From NCBI RefSeq assembly GCF_020026305.1, contig NZ_CP075691.1, positions 2,356,001-2,420,000 on the forward strand: a DNA stretch of 64,000 nt, read 5' to 3'. The translations under genes were made by a program, and so were the position numbers. How positions within the stretch are numbered: the stretch's first letter is position 1; each line of letters begins with the position of its first letter. This document shows, piece after piece, positions 1 through 7,866 of the stretch. The notes below the pieces were generated by a model. The model saw only the letters and a program-made list of their open reading frames with translations, made no database searches and was not told the origin of the DNA. Source of the DNA: Streptomyces sp. 135. Lineage in GTDB: Bacteria; Actinomycetota; Actinomycetes; Streptomycetales; Streptomycetaceae.

Positions 1-57
1 GACCTGATCACATGGGACGAGGCGCTGTCCCCGGCGGAGGCCGCGCGTCTGAAGTGA
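1..57 (+). CDS. 3' end of an unidentified gene (partial)
   Basis: Only the last 18 codons are present. They read DLITWDEALSPAEAARLK and end in TGA. The codons nearly all end in G or C, as expected for a real streptomycete gene. Too little remains to name a family. It converges on the regulator that ends at 94. Confidence 0.45.
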   Translation, partial: DLITWDEALSPAEAARLK

Positions 58-93
58 GCTCCGCACCGCCGGGAAGCGCCGTCGCGCGCGAGG

Positions 94-1539
94 TCACCCG
101 AGGGCCGCGAGCCTATCGCGGTACCCCCGCACCGGCGCCGCGTCCCGGTACGGCTCAAGGCGGCGCTCGAATTCGCGTACGTACTCATGGGCCCGGGCGG
201 ACCGCATCTCCGCCGCCGCCTGCGCCGCCTCCGCGCCGAGCTGGCAGGCCTGCTCCAGCTCGCCGAGGCCGAGCCGCGCGGTGGCGAGCACCACCCGGCA
301 GAACAGGCGGCTGCGCGCGAAGCCGGGCGCGCGCAGCTGGAGCGAGCGCTCGGCGTGCTGGGCGGCGGCGCGGTACTGCTGGAGGTCGCGGTAGCAGTGC
401 CCCTGCTCGTCCGCGAGCTGCGCCTCGTCGAAGAACCGCGCCCAGTACGGCACCTCGTCGCCGGGCCGGGACGCTTCGAGCGACCGCTCGGCCCGCACCA
501 GGGAGGCCGCGCAGGCCCGCGCCTCGCCGAGCACCCCGTGCCCGCGCGCCTCGGCGGCGTACAGCAGGGACTGCACCACGGGCGGCGCCGAGGAGCCGAC
601 GCCCTGCTGGGCCACGCGCGCGAGCTGCACGGCCTCGCGTCCGTGCCCGAGGTAGACGGCCTGGCGGCTCATCGTGACCAGGACGTACGAGCCGTACGCC
701 CGGTCGCCCGCCGCCTGCGAGAGGCGCAGCGCCTGGACGTAGTACCGCTGGGCGAGGCCGTGGGCCGCGATGTCGTACGAGGTCCAGCCCGCGAGGCGGG
801 TCAGATCGGCGGCGGCCGCGAAGAGCCGCCGCCCGGCCTGCTCGCCGTAGGTGCCGCGGAGCATCGGCTCGGCCTCGTGCTCCAGGTAGCGGACGAGGGC
901 CTGGCGTGCGTGCCCGCCGCCGTAGGCGTTGTCGAGCGCGCGGAACAGCTCGCCGACGGAGCGCAGCGCCGCGATGTCGCCGTTGGTGACGCGCTGGCCG
1001 GGGCCGCGGTCGGACTCCCTGCGCTGGCGGGGCACGCCGGGGCGGCCCTGGGCGGGCACGCGCACCTGGCCGGGATCGGTCTCCCCGCGCCCGACGCGCT
1101 CGTCGGCCCGGCCGATCAGCCAGTCCCGGCTCGGCACGACGAGGCCGGCCGGGGTGAACGCGATCTTCCGCAGTTCGGCGTGGCTGCCGGAGTCCTTGCG
1201 CCACAGGCCCCCGACGATGTCGACGGCCTCTTCGGGCGTGGCGGCGAACTCCAGCCCGGCGTATACCGGCGCGCACGCGTCGAGCCCGAGGTCCTGGGCG
1301 GACAGGCGCCGCCCGAGCCGTCGGGTGAAGACCTCGGCGATCAGTGCGGGTGTGGTGCCGCGGGGCTGCTGCCCGCGCAGCCATCTGGTCACGGACGTCT
1401 TGTCGTAGCGCAGATCGAGGCCGTGTTCGAGGCCGAGCTGATCGACGCGGCGGGCAAGGCCCGCATTGGAGAACCCGGCTTCCGAGATGAGCGCGGCTAG
1501 CTGGCGGTTGGGAGTGCGCTGCGGGGGTCGTTCCGTCAT
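94..1539 (-). CDS. HTH/TPR-type transcriptional regulator
   Basis: A 481-aa protein with an N-terminal helix-turn-helix-like segment (about residues 10-80, including TSVTRWLRGQQPRG, where the recognition helix is expected). The C-terminal 250 residues are alanine-rich amphipathic helices of TPR type (about residues 200-470, for example HAERSLQLRAPGFARSRL). This layout resembles NsdA-like regulators of Streptomyces development and antibiotic production, but the resemblance is architectural only and the target is unknown. The start is ATG with GGAG about 15 nt upstream, a rather long spacing. It is transcribed divergently from lipB across about 215 bp. The middle (about residues 140-185) is Arg/Gly/Pro-rich and probably a linker. 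Confidence 0.75.
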   Translation of the reverse strand: MTERPPQRTPNRQLAALISEAGFSNAGLARRVDQLGLEHGLDLRYDKTSVTRWLRGQQPRGTTPALIAEVFTRRLGRRLSAQDLGLDACAPVYAGLEFAATPEEAVDIVGGLWRKDSGSHAELRKIAFTPAGLVVPSRDWLIGRADERVGRGETDPGQVRVPAQGRPGVPRQRRESDRGPGQRVTNGDIAALRSVGELFRALDNAYGGGHARQALVRYLEHEAEPMLRGTYGEQAGRRLFAAAADLTRLAGWTSYDIAAHGLAQRYYVQALRLSQAAGDRAYGSYVLVTMSRQAVYLGHGREAVQLARVAQQGVGSSAPPVVQSLLYAAEARGHGVLGEARACAASLVRAERSLEASRPGDEVPYWARFFDEAQLADEQGHCYRDLQQYRAAAQHAERSLQLRAPGFARSRLFCRVVLATARLGLGELEQACQLGAEAAQAAAEMRSARAHEYVREFERRLEPYRDAAPVRGYRDRLAALG

Positions 1540-1756
1540 CGGCTGTGCGGTCTCCTGCCTTCCGGGCCTGCCTTGAGCAGCCCTTATGGCCTCGTGAACG
1601 GCGCGAATGTAACGGCCATCACAGCCCGTGGATGCGGCTTCCTCCGCTGTTCATCCGATCGTGTGAGGAACCCGGGCCCGAGTTGCCTGCTGAGGTGGCC
1701 CGTACAGTGGCAGGGGCGCGATATGTGCACGGTGAATGTTCAGGGAGGCACCTGCC

Positions 1757-2578
1757 GTGAGTGAGTTTCGGTTCGTCCATATGGGCTTCGGCCCGGACGC
1801 CGTGGAGTACCAGGAGGCATGGGACGAGCAGCGCCGCGTGCACGCGGCCCGCTTCGCCGACGAGGTGCCCGACACCTGCCTGCTCGTGGAGCATCCGCCG
1901 GTCTACACCGCGGGCCGGCGCACCGAGGACAGCGAGCGCCCGCTGGACGGCACGCCCGTCATCGACGTGGACCGCGGCGGCAAGATCACCTGGCACGGTC
2001 CGGGCCAGCTGGTGGGCTATCCGATCCAGAAGCTGCCGCGCCCGGTGGACGTCGTAGCACATGTGCGGCGTCTGGAGGAGGCTCTTATCCGTACGTGTGC
2101 GGAGTTCGGCCTGGAGACCTCGCGCGTCGAGGGCCGCAGCGGCGTATGGGTCCTCGGGGACCCGGTGGCGGAGCGCCCGGCGCTCGGCGGCCTCTCCCTG
2201 GACTTCGACCCGCGCCTGACGGACGACGAGTTCGACGCCCGGTTCAACGGTCCGGAGTACGCGCCGTCCAACGCGGGCCAGCGCCGCGAGGACCGCAAGA
2301 TCGCCGCGATCGGCATCCGCGTCGCCAAGGGCGTGACGATGCACGGCTTCTCGCTGAACGTGAACCCGGACAACACCTGGTTCGACCGGATCATCCCGTG
2401 CGGCATCCGCGACGCGGGCGTCACGTCCCTGGCGTACGAGCTGGACCGCGAGATCACCATCGCCGACGTCCTGCCCGTCGCCGAGCGGCATCTGCGGGAC
2501 GTACTGGAGAACGCGGAGCTGAAGCCGCGGGTCGTGGAACGGCAGACGGAGAAGCAGGCCGAGCCCGCGGGCGCCTAG
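1757..2578 (+). CDS. lipB: Octanoyltransferase LipB
   Basis: LipB moves the octanoyl group from acyl carrier protein onto lipoyl-domain lysines, the first step of lipoate synthesis in the cytoplasm. The 273-aa product shows the family blocks: [14 protein letters not shown] near residues 42-55, [17 protein letters not shown] near 73-89, the conserved Lys181 in RKIAAIG and the nucleophile Cys215 in IIPCGI. GTG at 1757 is chosen because AGGGAGG lies 8-9 nt upstream and the protein then begins SEFRFVHMG, as in other streptomycete LipB proteins. About 40 residues (roughly 134-178) between the GVWV and KIAAIG blocks are absent from short enterobacterial LipB. lipA follows about 100 bp downstream in the same direction. 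Confidence 0.95.
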   Translation: MSEFRFVHMGFGPDAVEYQEAWDEQRRVHAARFADEVPDTCLLVEHPPVYTAGRRTEDSERPLDGTPVIDVDRGGKITWHGPGQLVGYPIQKLPRPVDVVAHVRRLEEALIRTCAEFGLETSRVEGRSGVWVLGDPVAERPALGGLSLDFDPRLTDDEFDARFNGPEYAPSNAGQRREDRKIAAIGIRVAKGVTMHGFSLNVNPDNTWFDRIIPCGIRDAGVTSLAYELDREITIADVLPVAERHLRDVLENAELKPRVVERQTEKQAEPAGA

Positions 2579-2680
2579 GGGAATGCTCGCCTCTGGCCAG
2601 AGGTTGGCCGGAAGTAAGTCCCGCGAAATAACGGGCGTACTCTGGTGTGCGCCGAAGAATCGAAGCTACAGGGAGCCGAT

Positions 2681-3646
2681 GTGTCCGCAGTCGCACCCGA
2701 CGGACGCAAGATGCTGCGCCTGGAGGTCCGGAACGCCCAGACCCCCATCGAGCGCAAGCCCGAGTGGATCAAGACCCGGGCGAAAATGGGCCCCGAGTAC
2801 AACGCCCTGCAGAAACTCGTCAAGAGCGAGGGTCTGCACACGGTCTGCCAGGAGGCGGGCTGTCCGAACATCTACGAGTGCTGGGAAGACCGCGAGGCCA
2901 CGTTCCTCATCGGCGGCGACCAGTGCACGCGGCGCTGTGACTTCTGCCAGATCGACACCGGCAAGCCGCAGGCCCTCGACCGCGACGAGCCGCGCCGCGT
3001 CGGCGAGTCCGTCGTCACGATGGACCTGAACTACGCAACGATCACCGGCGTCGCCCGCGACGACCTGGAGGACGGCGGCGCCTGGCTGTACGCCGAGACG
3101 GTGCGCCAGATCCACGCCATGACGGCGGAGCGCGCCGAGGGCTACACCAAGGTCGAGCTGCTCATCCCCGACTTCAACGCCGACCCCGACCAGCTGGCCG
3201 AGGTCTTCTCCTCGCGCCCCGAGGTCCTCGGGCACAACGTGGAGACGGTGCCGCGCATCTTCAAGCGGATCCGCCCCGGCTTCCGCTTCGAGCGCTCGCT
3301 GGAGGTCATCACGCGGGCCCGCGAGGCCGGCCTGGTCACCAAGTCCAACCTCATCCTCGGCATGGGCGAGGAGCGCGCGGAGATCAGCGAGGCGCTGCAC
3401 GCCCTGCACGAGGCGGGCTGCGAGCTGATCACGATCACGCAGTACCTGCGCCCGACCCCGCGGCACCACCCCGTGGAGCGCTGGGTCAAGCCGGCGGAGT
3501 TCGTGGAGCTGAAGGAGGAGGCCGAGGAGATCGGCTTCTCCGGTGTCATGTCGGGCCCGTTGGTCCGCTCCTCGTACCGCGCCGGCCGCCTGTACCAGAT
3601 GGCGATCGAGAAGCGCGGGGCGTACGTGGCCTCGCAGGCGGTGTGA
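2681..3646 (+). CDS. lipA: Lipoyl synthase LipA (radical SAM)
   Basis: LipA inserts two sulfur atoms into protein-bound octanoyl groups to make lipoate, completing the pathway begun by LipB. The 321-aa protein has both iron-sulfur cluster motifs: the auxiliary cluster CX4CX5C at Cys56, Cys61 and Cys67, and the radical-SAM CX3CX2C at Cys82, Cys86 and Cys89. The conserved C-terminal RSSYRAG motif is also present. GTG at 2681 is preferred because GGGAG sits 5 nt upstream. An in-frame upstream start at 2645 would add 12 residues without a good ribosome site. A TACTCT box near 2638 suggests its own promoter. A strong hairpin terminator follows at 3714-3778. Confidence 0.96.
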   Translation: MSAVAPDGRKMLRLEVRNAQTPIERKPEWIKTRAKMGPEYNALQKLVKSEGLHTVCQEAGCPNIYECWEDREATFLIGGDQCTRRCDFCQIDTGKPQALDRDEPRRVGESVVTMDLNYATITGVARDDLEDGGAWLYAETVRQIHAMTAERAEGYTKVELLIPDFNADPDQLAEVFSSRPEVLGHNVETVPRIFKRIRPGFRFERSLEVITRAREAGLVTKSNLILGMGEERAEISEALHALHEAGCELITITQYLRPTPRHHPVERWVKPAEFVELKEEAEEIGFSGVMSGPLVRSSYRAGRLYQMAIEKRGAYVASQAV

Positions 3647-3713
3647 CACCGGCACTTGCCGGGCGCGGGGAGACCGTGTGAATCCGCGCACAAGAGACTA
3701 CTGACTGGTAGAA

Positions 3714-3778
3714 GCCGCAACGACGCGGCCCGCACGATCCCGCAGGTGACAGGGTCGTACGGGCCGCGTCGGCTTTTT
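3714..3778 (+). terminator. Intrinsic terminator after lipA
   Basis: The arms around GACGCGGCCCG and CGGGCCGCGTC, extended by the ACGATCC/GGGTCGT stretch, form a long near-perfect stem. It is followed by five T residues, which is rare in this GC-rich genome. It lies about 70 nt after the lipA stop. The rest of the 3647-3955 gap holds only the promoter-like sequence at 3807-3835. Confidence 0.85.
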
Positions 3779-3806
3779 GGGCGATGCGTCGAGGTTTCAT
3801 CGGCGT

Positions 3807-3835
3807 TTGACCGGTCGGTCATGCCCTGGTAACAC
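3807..3835 (+). promoter_or_regulatory. Putative promoter of the small conserved gene
   Basis: TTGACC and TAACAC are separated by 17 bp. The -35 is good; the -10 matches TANNNT poorly at its last base. It is placed about 120 nt upstream of the 67-aa gene at 3956. Confidence 0.4.
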
Positions 3836-3955
3836 CAATCAGTGACCCTGGAGTCACCGCACGTACAGCTCTACCCCGAGCCATACCCCCGCGCATTGCC
3901 CCAGCCTTACCCATAGCGCTCATCCCCCGAGCCGCTTCCCCAGGAGGGCCCCATC

Positions 3956-4159
3956 ATGCAGGCCGCGCCCGTACGCGCCACCGCCATCCCGTCCGTCACC
4001 GACGCCCTGCGTGCCGTCGAGTCGCTGCTGATGAGCGGCGGCCAGCGCACCGCACGCCGCAACGCCTGGACTTCCGTCCTCGAGGACCGGCGTCGCGCCA
4101 AGGACCGGGTCGAGGCGCTGCGGGTCTTCGAGGAGGGCGTGGCAACCCGCACGTCGTAG
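3956..4159 (+). CDS. Small conserved streptomycete protein, unknown function
   Basis: A 67-aa soluble protein, basic and helical in its middle (SLLMSGGQRTARRNAWTSVLEDRRRAKDRVEALRVFEEG). An ideal AGGAGG ribosome site at 3941-3946 precedes ATG 3956. I recall a protein like this between lipA and the DUF4191 gene in other streptomycetes, which argues that it is real, but no function is known to me. The Arg-rich helix could bind nucleic acid or a protein partner; that is a guess. It has no cysteines, signal peptide or membrane segment. Confidence 0.8.
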   Translation: MQAAPVRATAIPSVTDALRAVESLLMSGGQRTARRNAWTSVLEDRRRAKDRVEALRVFEEGVATRTS

Positions 4160-4176
4160 TCGCGCCCGGGGCCACG

Positions 4177-4182
4177 TAGACT
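4177..4182 (+). promoter_or_regulatory. -10 box of a probably leaderless transcript
   Basis: TAGACT lies 7 nt before ATG 4190 and no Shine-Dalgarno sequence is present. Transcription would begin at or next to the start codon. No convincing -35 is seen. Confidence 0.5.
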
Positions 4183-4189
4183 TCACGAC

Positions 4190-4897
4190 ATGGCGAGGAA
4201 GGAAACCACCGCGGCGGATGCGGCCGCGGAGCCAGGGCGACTCAAGCAGATCGCTCTGACCTACAAGATGACCCGACGGGCCGACTCCAAAATCGGTCTC
4301 ATCATCGCGGCTGTGGGAATCGTCACCTTTGGTGTCTTCCTCGCGATCGGCTTCTTGATCGGTCACCCGGTCTATCTGGGCATTCTCGGCTTCCTGCTCG
4401 CCTTCCTCGCGATGGCGATCGTCTTCGGACGCAGGGCCGAGCGTGCCGCCTTCGGACAGATGGAGGGCCAGCCCGGAGCGGCGGCCGCGGTGCTCGACAA
4501 GATCGGCCGTGGGTGGACGACGACCCCCGCGGTCGCGATGAACCGCAGTCAGGACGTGGTGCACCGCACCGTCGGCAAGGCCGGCATCGTCCTGGTGGCC
4601 GAGGGCAACCCGAACCGGGTGAAGGGCCTGCTGGCCGCCGAGAAGAAGAAGATGGCGCGCATCGTGTCGGACGTCCCGGTGCACGACGTCATCGTCGGCA
4701 CCACCGACGACACGGTCTCCCTGAAGAAGCTGCGCACGACGCTGCTGAAGCTGCCGCGTGTCCTCACGGGCCCGCAGGTCACGGCGACCAACGACCGCCT
4801 GCGGGCGATGGGCGACCTGATGTCGAACATGCCGCTGCCAAAGGGTCCAATGCCCAAGGGCATGCGGATGCCGCGCGGCGGCCCGAAGGCGCGGTAG
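4190..4897 (+). CDS. DUF4191-type integral membrane protein
   Basis: A 235-aa protein with a short charged N-terminus and two adjacent membrane segments at about residues 42-65 and 67-86 (IGLIIAAVGIVTFGVFLAIGFLI and LGILGFLLAFLAMAIVFG). A cytoplasmic domain of about 140 residues follows, ending in a Pro/Lys/Gly/Met-rich tail (LPKGPMPKGMRMPRGG). The pattern matches the actinobacterial DUF4191 family next to lipA; function is unknown. The start has no ribosome site but a TAGACT -10 box 7 nt upstream, so it may be leaderless. The family call is from pattern recognition. Confidence 0.85.
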   Translation: MARKETTAADAAAEPGRLKQIALTYKMTRRADSKIGLIIAAVGIVTFGVFLAIGFLIGHPVYLGILGFLLAFLAMAIVFGRRAERAAFGQMEGQPGAAAAVLDKIGRGWTTTPAVAMNRSQDVVHRTVGKAGIVLVAEGNPNRVKGLLAAEKKKMARIVSDVPVHDVIVGTTDDTVSLKKLRTTLLKLPRVLTGPQVTATNDRLRAMGDLMSNMPLPKGPMPKGMRMPRGGPKAR

Positions 4898-4959
4898 TTC
4901 TTCCCGTGCGGTAGCGCTCCGCGCCGGCACGCCCCTTCCACCTACGGCGATGCCTTCCA

Positions 4960-5015
4960 CCTACGACGATGAAGGCCCCGGAACCGATCGGTTCCGGGGC
5001 CTTCATCGTCGTAGG
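4960..5015. terminator. Perfect 56-bp palindrome, bidirectional terminator
   Basis: Positions 4960-4987 are the exact reverse complement of 4988-5015, with no spacer. The arms include GAAGGCCCCGGAACCGA and its mirror. It lies between the converging DUF4191 and RDD genes, so it can end transcripts from both strands. The left arm is preceded by an imperfect direct copy of its first 17 bases (TTCCACCTACGGCGATG at about 4936). Confidence 0.8.
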
Positions 5016-5037
5016 CCGGTTCTCGTACTCGTCCCGG

Positions 5038-5505
5038 TCAGATCCTGACCTGCACGGCGCGGGCGAGGCGGTCGTGGAGGCCGCGGCCGTCGCGGTCCCA
5101 GATCAGGGCGGGGATGGCGACGCACAGCAGGACGCTGCGGGCCAGCACCCAGCCGATGCCGAGCCGCCCGCCGCCCTCGGCGACGACGCGCAGCCGGAAC
5201 AGGGCCTTGCCGGGCGTGCAGCCGACCGTGCCGACGGTGAGCACGCTCATCACGAAGAAGATGCCGAGGGCCCAGTTGCCCATGGCCTGTTGGTCACCGC
5301 GGGCGAACAGACCGTATGCGATCACCATGCACAGGCCCCAGTCCACGGCGATGGCACCGATGCGGCGGCCGGGGCGCGCGATCGATCCCGGCCCCTCCTC
5401 CGGCAGGCCGAGCTGCTCGCCCCGGTACCCGAAGTCGACTCCGGCGTCCTCCGCGGCCGCGCGCGGGCCGGACAGCCACGATCCGATTACTTGCCTGTTG
5501 TCCAC
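5038..5505 (-). CDS. RDD family membrane protein
   Basis: A 155-aa protein with the RDD signature: an Arg in the first membrane segment region (RPGRRIGAIAVDWGLCMVIAYGLF, residues about 44-67) and the Asp pair near the end (WDRDGRGLHDRLARAVQV). Three to four membrane segments are visible, including IFFVMSVLTVGTVG and WVLARSVLLCVAIPALIW. RDD proteins are poorly understood; some are linked to transport. The start is GTG at 5505. It is divergent from glnA, and its upstream region holds the glnA GlnR box. Confidence 0.9.
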   Translation of the reverse strand: MDNRQVIGSWLSGPRAAAEDAGVDFGYRGEQLGLPEEGPGSIARPGRRIGAIAVDWGLCMVIAYGLFARGDQQAMGNWALGIFFVMSVLTVGTVGCTPGKALFRLRVVAEGGGRLGIGWVLARSVLLCVAIPALIWDRDGRGLHDRLARAVQVRI

Positions 5506-5569
5506 CCGTCCACGGTACTGCGGCCGGTCCCGGACGGGACCGGGGCACCCCCCTTCGCCGCCGGGCCGG

Positions 5570-5607
5570 TTAACTTCGGCGAAACAAATGGGTCATGCTT
5601 GAGAAAT
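5570..5607 (+). promoter_or_regulatory. GlnR operator upstream of glnA
   Basis: Four 5-bp half sites are spaced exactly 6 bp apart: TTAAC, GAAAC, GTCAT and GAAAT. This fits the known actinobacterial GlnR consensus (gTnAC-n6-GaAAc repeated). It lies about 100 bp before the glnA start, so nitrogen control by the OmpR-type regulator GlnR is expected. GlnR itself is not in this window. Confidence 0.85.
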
Positions 5608-5705
5608 CCCCCGTCCCTATGGTCGGGTCCCAGCGTGTGCCACCGCACTGGCCGCACCACGAGCTGCAACCCCGTCCCGCCCCGGGCGGGAGTAGGAGGA
5701 GTTGG

Positions 5706-7118
5706 ATGTTGTTCCAGAACGCCGACGACGCGAAGAAGTACATCGCGGACGAGGACGTCAAGTTCATCGACGTCCGCTTCTGCGACCTGCCCGGTGTCAT
5801 GCAGCACTTCACGATCCCGGCGGCGGCGTTCGACCCGGACGAGGAGCTGGCCTTCGACGGATCGTCGATCCGTGGCTTCCAGGCCATCCACGAGTCGGAC
5901 ATGGCGCTGCGCGCCGACCTGTCGACGGCTCGCGTGGACCCCTTCCGCCGCGACAAGACCGTCAACATCAACTTCTTCATCCACGACCCGATCACGGGCG
6001 AGCAGTACAGCCGTGACCCGCGGAACGTCGCGAAGAAGGCCGAGGCGTACCTCGCCTCGACCGGCATCGCGGACACGGCCTACTTCGGCCCCGAGGCGGA
6101 GTTCTACGTCTTCGACAACGTCCGCTTCCAGACGTCGGCGAACGAGAGCTTCTACCACATCGACTCCGAGGCCGGCGCCTGGAACACCGGTGCGGTCGAG
6201 AACAACCGCGGCTACAAGGTCCGCTACAAGGGCGGTTACTTCCCGGCCCCGCCGGTCGACCACTTCGCCGACCTGCGCGCCGAGATCTCCCTCGAACTCG
6301 ACAAGAACGGCCTCCAGGTCGAGCGCCAGCACCACGAGGTGGGCACGGCGGGCCAGGCCGAGATCAACTACAAGTTCAACACGCTGCTGGCCGCGGCCGA
6401 CGACCTGATGCTCTTCAAGTACATCGTGAAGAACGTCGCCTGGCGCAACCAGAAGACCGCGACCTTCATGCCGAAGCCGATCTTCGGCGACAACGGCTCG
6501 GGCATGCACGTCCACCAGTCGCTGTGGTCGAACGGCGTCCCGCTCTTCTACGACGAGCAGGGCTACGCGGGCCTCTCCGACACCGCGCGCTACTACATCG
6601 GCGGCATCCTCAAGCACGCGCCGTCGCTGCTGGCCTTCACCAACCCGACGGTGAACTCCTACCACCGCCTGGTCCCCGGCTTCGAGGCCCCGGTCAACCT
6701 GGTCTACTCGCAGCGCAACCGCTCCGCGGCCATGCGTATCCCGATCACGGGCTCGAACCCGAAGGCCAAGCGCGTCGAGTTCCGCGCGCCGGACCCGTCC
6801 TCGAACCCGTACCTCGCCTTCTCCGCGCTGCTCCTGGCGGGCCTCGACGGCGTCAAGAACAAGATCGAGCCGGCCGAGCCGATCGACAAGGACCTCTACG
6901 AGCTCGCCCCCGAGGAGCACGCGGGCGTCCCCCAGGTCCCGACCTCCCTCCCCGCGGTCCTCGACGCCCTGGAGGCGGACAACGAGTACCTCCAGGCGGG
7001 CGGTGTCTTCACGTCCGACCTGATCGAGACGTGGATCGACTACAAGCGGACGAACGAGATCGCGCCGATTCAGCTGCGTCCGCACCCGCACGAGTTCGAG
7101 CTGTACTTCGACATCTAG
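5706..7118 (+). CDS. glnA: Glutamine synthetase type I (GSI-beta)
   Basis: GlnA makes glutamine from glutamate, ammonium and ATP as a cytoplasmic dodecamer. The 470-aa product has the beta-grasp start ([16 protein letters not shown]), the metal-binding EAEFYVFD near residue 130, GSGMHVHQS near 265 and the ATP-binding block [17 protein letters not shown] near 353-370. Tyr398 in KDLYEL is the adenylylation site expected in GSI-beta, so GlnE (encoded at 48046-51066) can switch it off. ATG 5706 follows AGGAGGA at 5694-5700; TTG 5709 is a possible alternative. A GlnR box lies upstream and a hairpin terminator downstream. Confidence 0.97.
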   Translation: MLFQNADDAKKYIADEDVKFIDVRFCDLPGVMQHFTIPAAAFDPDEELAFDGSSIRGFQAIHESDMALRADLSTARVDPFRRDKTVNINFFIHDPITGEQYSRDPRNVAKKAEAYLASTGIADTAYFGPEAEFYVFDNVRFQTSANESFYHIDSEAGAWNTGAVENNRGYKVRYKGGYFPAPPVDHFADLRAEISLELDKNGLQVERQHHEVGTAGQAEINYKFNTLLAAADDLMLFKYIVKNVAWRNQKTATFMPKPIFGDNGSGMHVHQSLWSNGVPLFYDEQGYAGLSDTARYYIGGILKHAPSLLAFTNPTVNSYHRLVPGFEAPVNLVYSQRNRSAAMRIPITGSNPKAKRVEFRAPDPSSNPYLAFSALLLAGLDGVKNKIEPAEPIDKDLYELAPEEHAGVPQVPTSLPAVLDALEADNEYLQAGGVFTSDLIETWIDYKRTNEIAPIQLRPHPHEFELYFDI

Positions 7119-7180
7119 GAGACGGGGCCGGGTGAGCAGGGGCTGAAGCTCCGTCGTTTGGACTCGGTGCCAGAAATGCT

Positions 7181-7220
7181 GCGAGGGCCGCCATCCCATG
7201 ATCGGGGTAGCGGCCCTCGC
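7181..7220 (+). terminator. Hairpin terminator after glnA
   Basis: Perfect 11-bp arms GCGAGGGCCGC (7181-7191) and GCGGCCCTCGC (7210-7220) lie about 60 nt after the glnA stop. There is no T-tract. It also stands at the 3' side of the minus-strand gene ending at 7257, so it may serve both strands. Confidence 0.7.
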
Positions 7221-7256
7221 TGGGCGTCGGCTGTCGTCGCCTGTGAGGGTTTGCCC

Positions 7257-7598
7257 CTACGCCTTGTGGACGGCGGTGGATTCAATCTCCTCCGTGGTGT
7301 CCTCCCACGTGTGCTGTTCCGCATGGTCGGCGAACAGGAAGCAGCCCTCTTCATCGGGCCGAGGGCCGATGACCGGGCAATCCGGCAGGACGACCAACCG
7401 CACCTCCCTCGTCCCACACCAGCGGAGCCACAGCGCTGTGCCGTACTCCAGGTCGTCAAGAAAGCCGTAGTGATCACTGCCCTCGTGTACGGGCAGTTGG
7501 CATTGCACGGCGCTGTCAATACATCCCGAGGCCGCCTCCTCCCGTGCTTGCCGCGCCAGGTCCAGATCCAGTCGGCGCCAGTGCCCGCACCGCATCAC
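7257..7598 (-). CDS. Hypothetical protein, accessory insert
   Basis: A 113-aa soluble protein I do not recognise. It has several cysteines (MRCGHWRRL, SGCIDSAVQCQ, RWCGTREV, LPDCPV, EEGCFLF) and an acidic C-terminus. The start is GTG 7598, which overlaps the TGA of the preceding gene (7597-7595), or ATG 7595; either way the two genes are translationally coupled. The third codon positions are less GC-rich than in the surrounding core genes. With the next two entries it forms an accessory cluster between glnA and the phosphodiesterase. Confidence 0.65.
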   Translation of the reverse strand: MMRCGHWRRLDLDLARQAREEAASGCIDSAVQCQLPVHEGSDHYGFLDDLEYGTALWLRWCGTREVRLVVLPDCPVIGPRPDEEGCFLFADHAEQHTWEDTTEEIESTAVHKA

Positions 7599-7852
7599 GA
7601 CTCCATCCGAGGGAGGGCGCCGCGCCGCGAGGAGTGGTCCGTGCAGCGCGGGCACGTGCATGGCGGAAAGCGACCGGGGTTGTCGGGGGTCTTCGCCTTC
7701 TCGTCCTCCCGCACCTCCGTCAGCTGGCTCCACGTCCGACCCGAGTCGCGGGAAACTCTGAGCGTCATGAGGACACGGTGTCCGGCGGTCGGGGCCTGTG
7801 TCCGCGCATCGTCCTTCGGCTCTTGCGCCATGGCGTCATCTCGCGTGGTCAT
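7595..7852 (-). CDS. Small Cys-containing hypothetical protein
   Basis: An 85-aa protein with a disordered N-terminus, a segment VLMTLRVSRDSGRTWSQLTEV and a CTCPRC cluster near residue 69. The CXCXXC spacing could bind a metal. Proteins of this look are common beside HTH/TPR regulators in Streptomyces, but I know no function. ATG 7852 has a good site (GGGGAG at about 7862-7867). The gene overlaps the next one by 4 bp (GTGA). It is divergent from the regulator at 7867, with only about 14 bp between the two proposed starts. Confidence 0.7.
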   Translation of the reverse strand: MTTRDDAMAQEPKDDARTQAPTAGHRVLMTLRVSRDSGRTWSQLTEVREDEKAKTPDNPGRFPPCTCPRCTDHSSRRGALPRMES

Positions 7853-7866
7853 GACCGAACTCCCCT

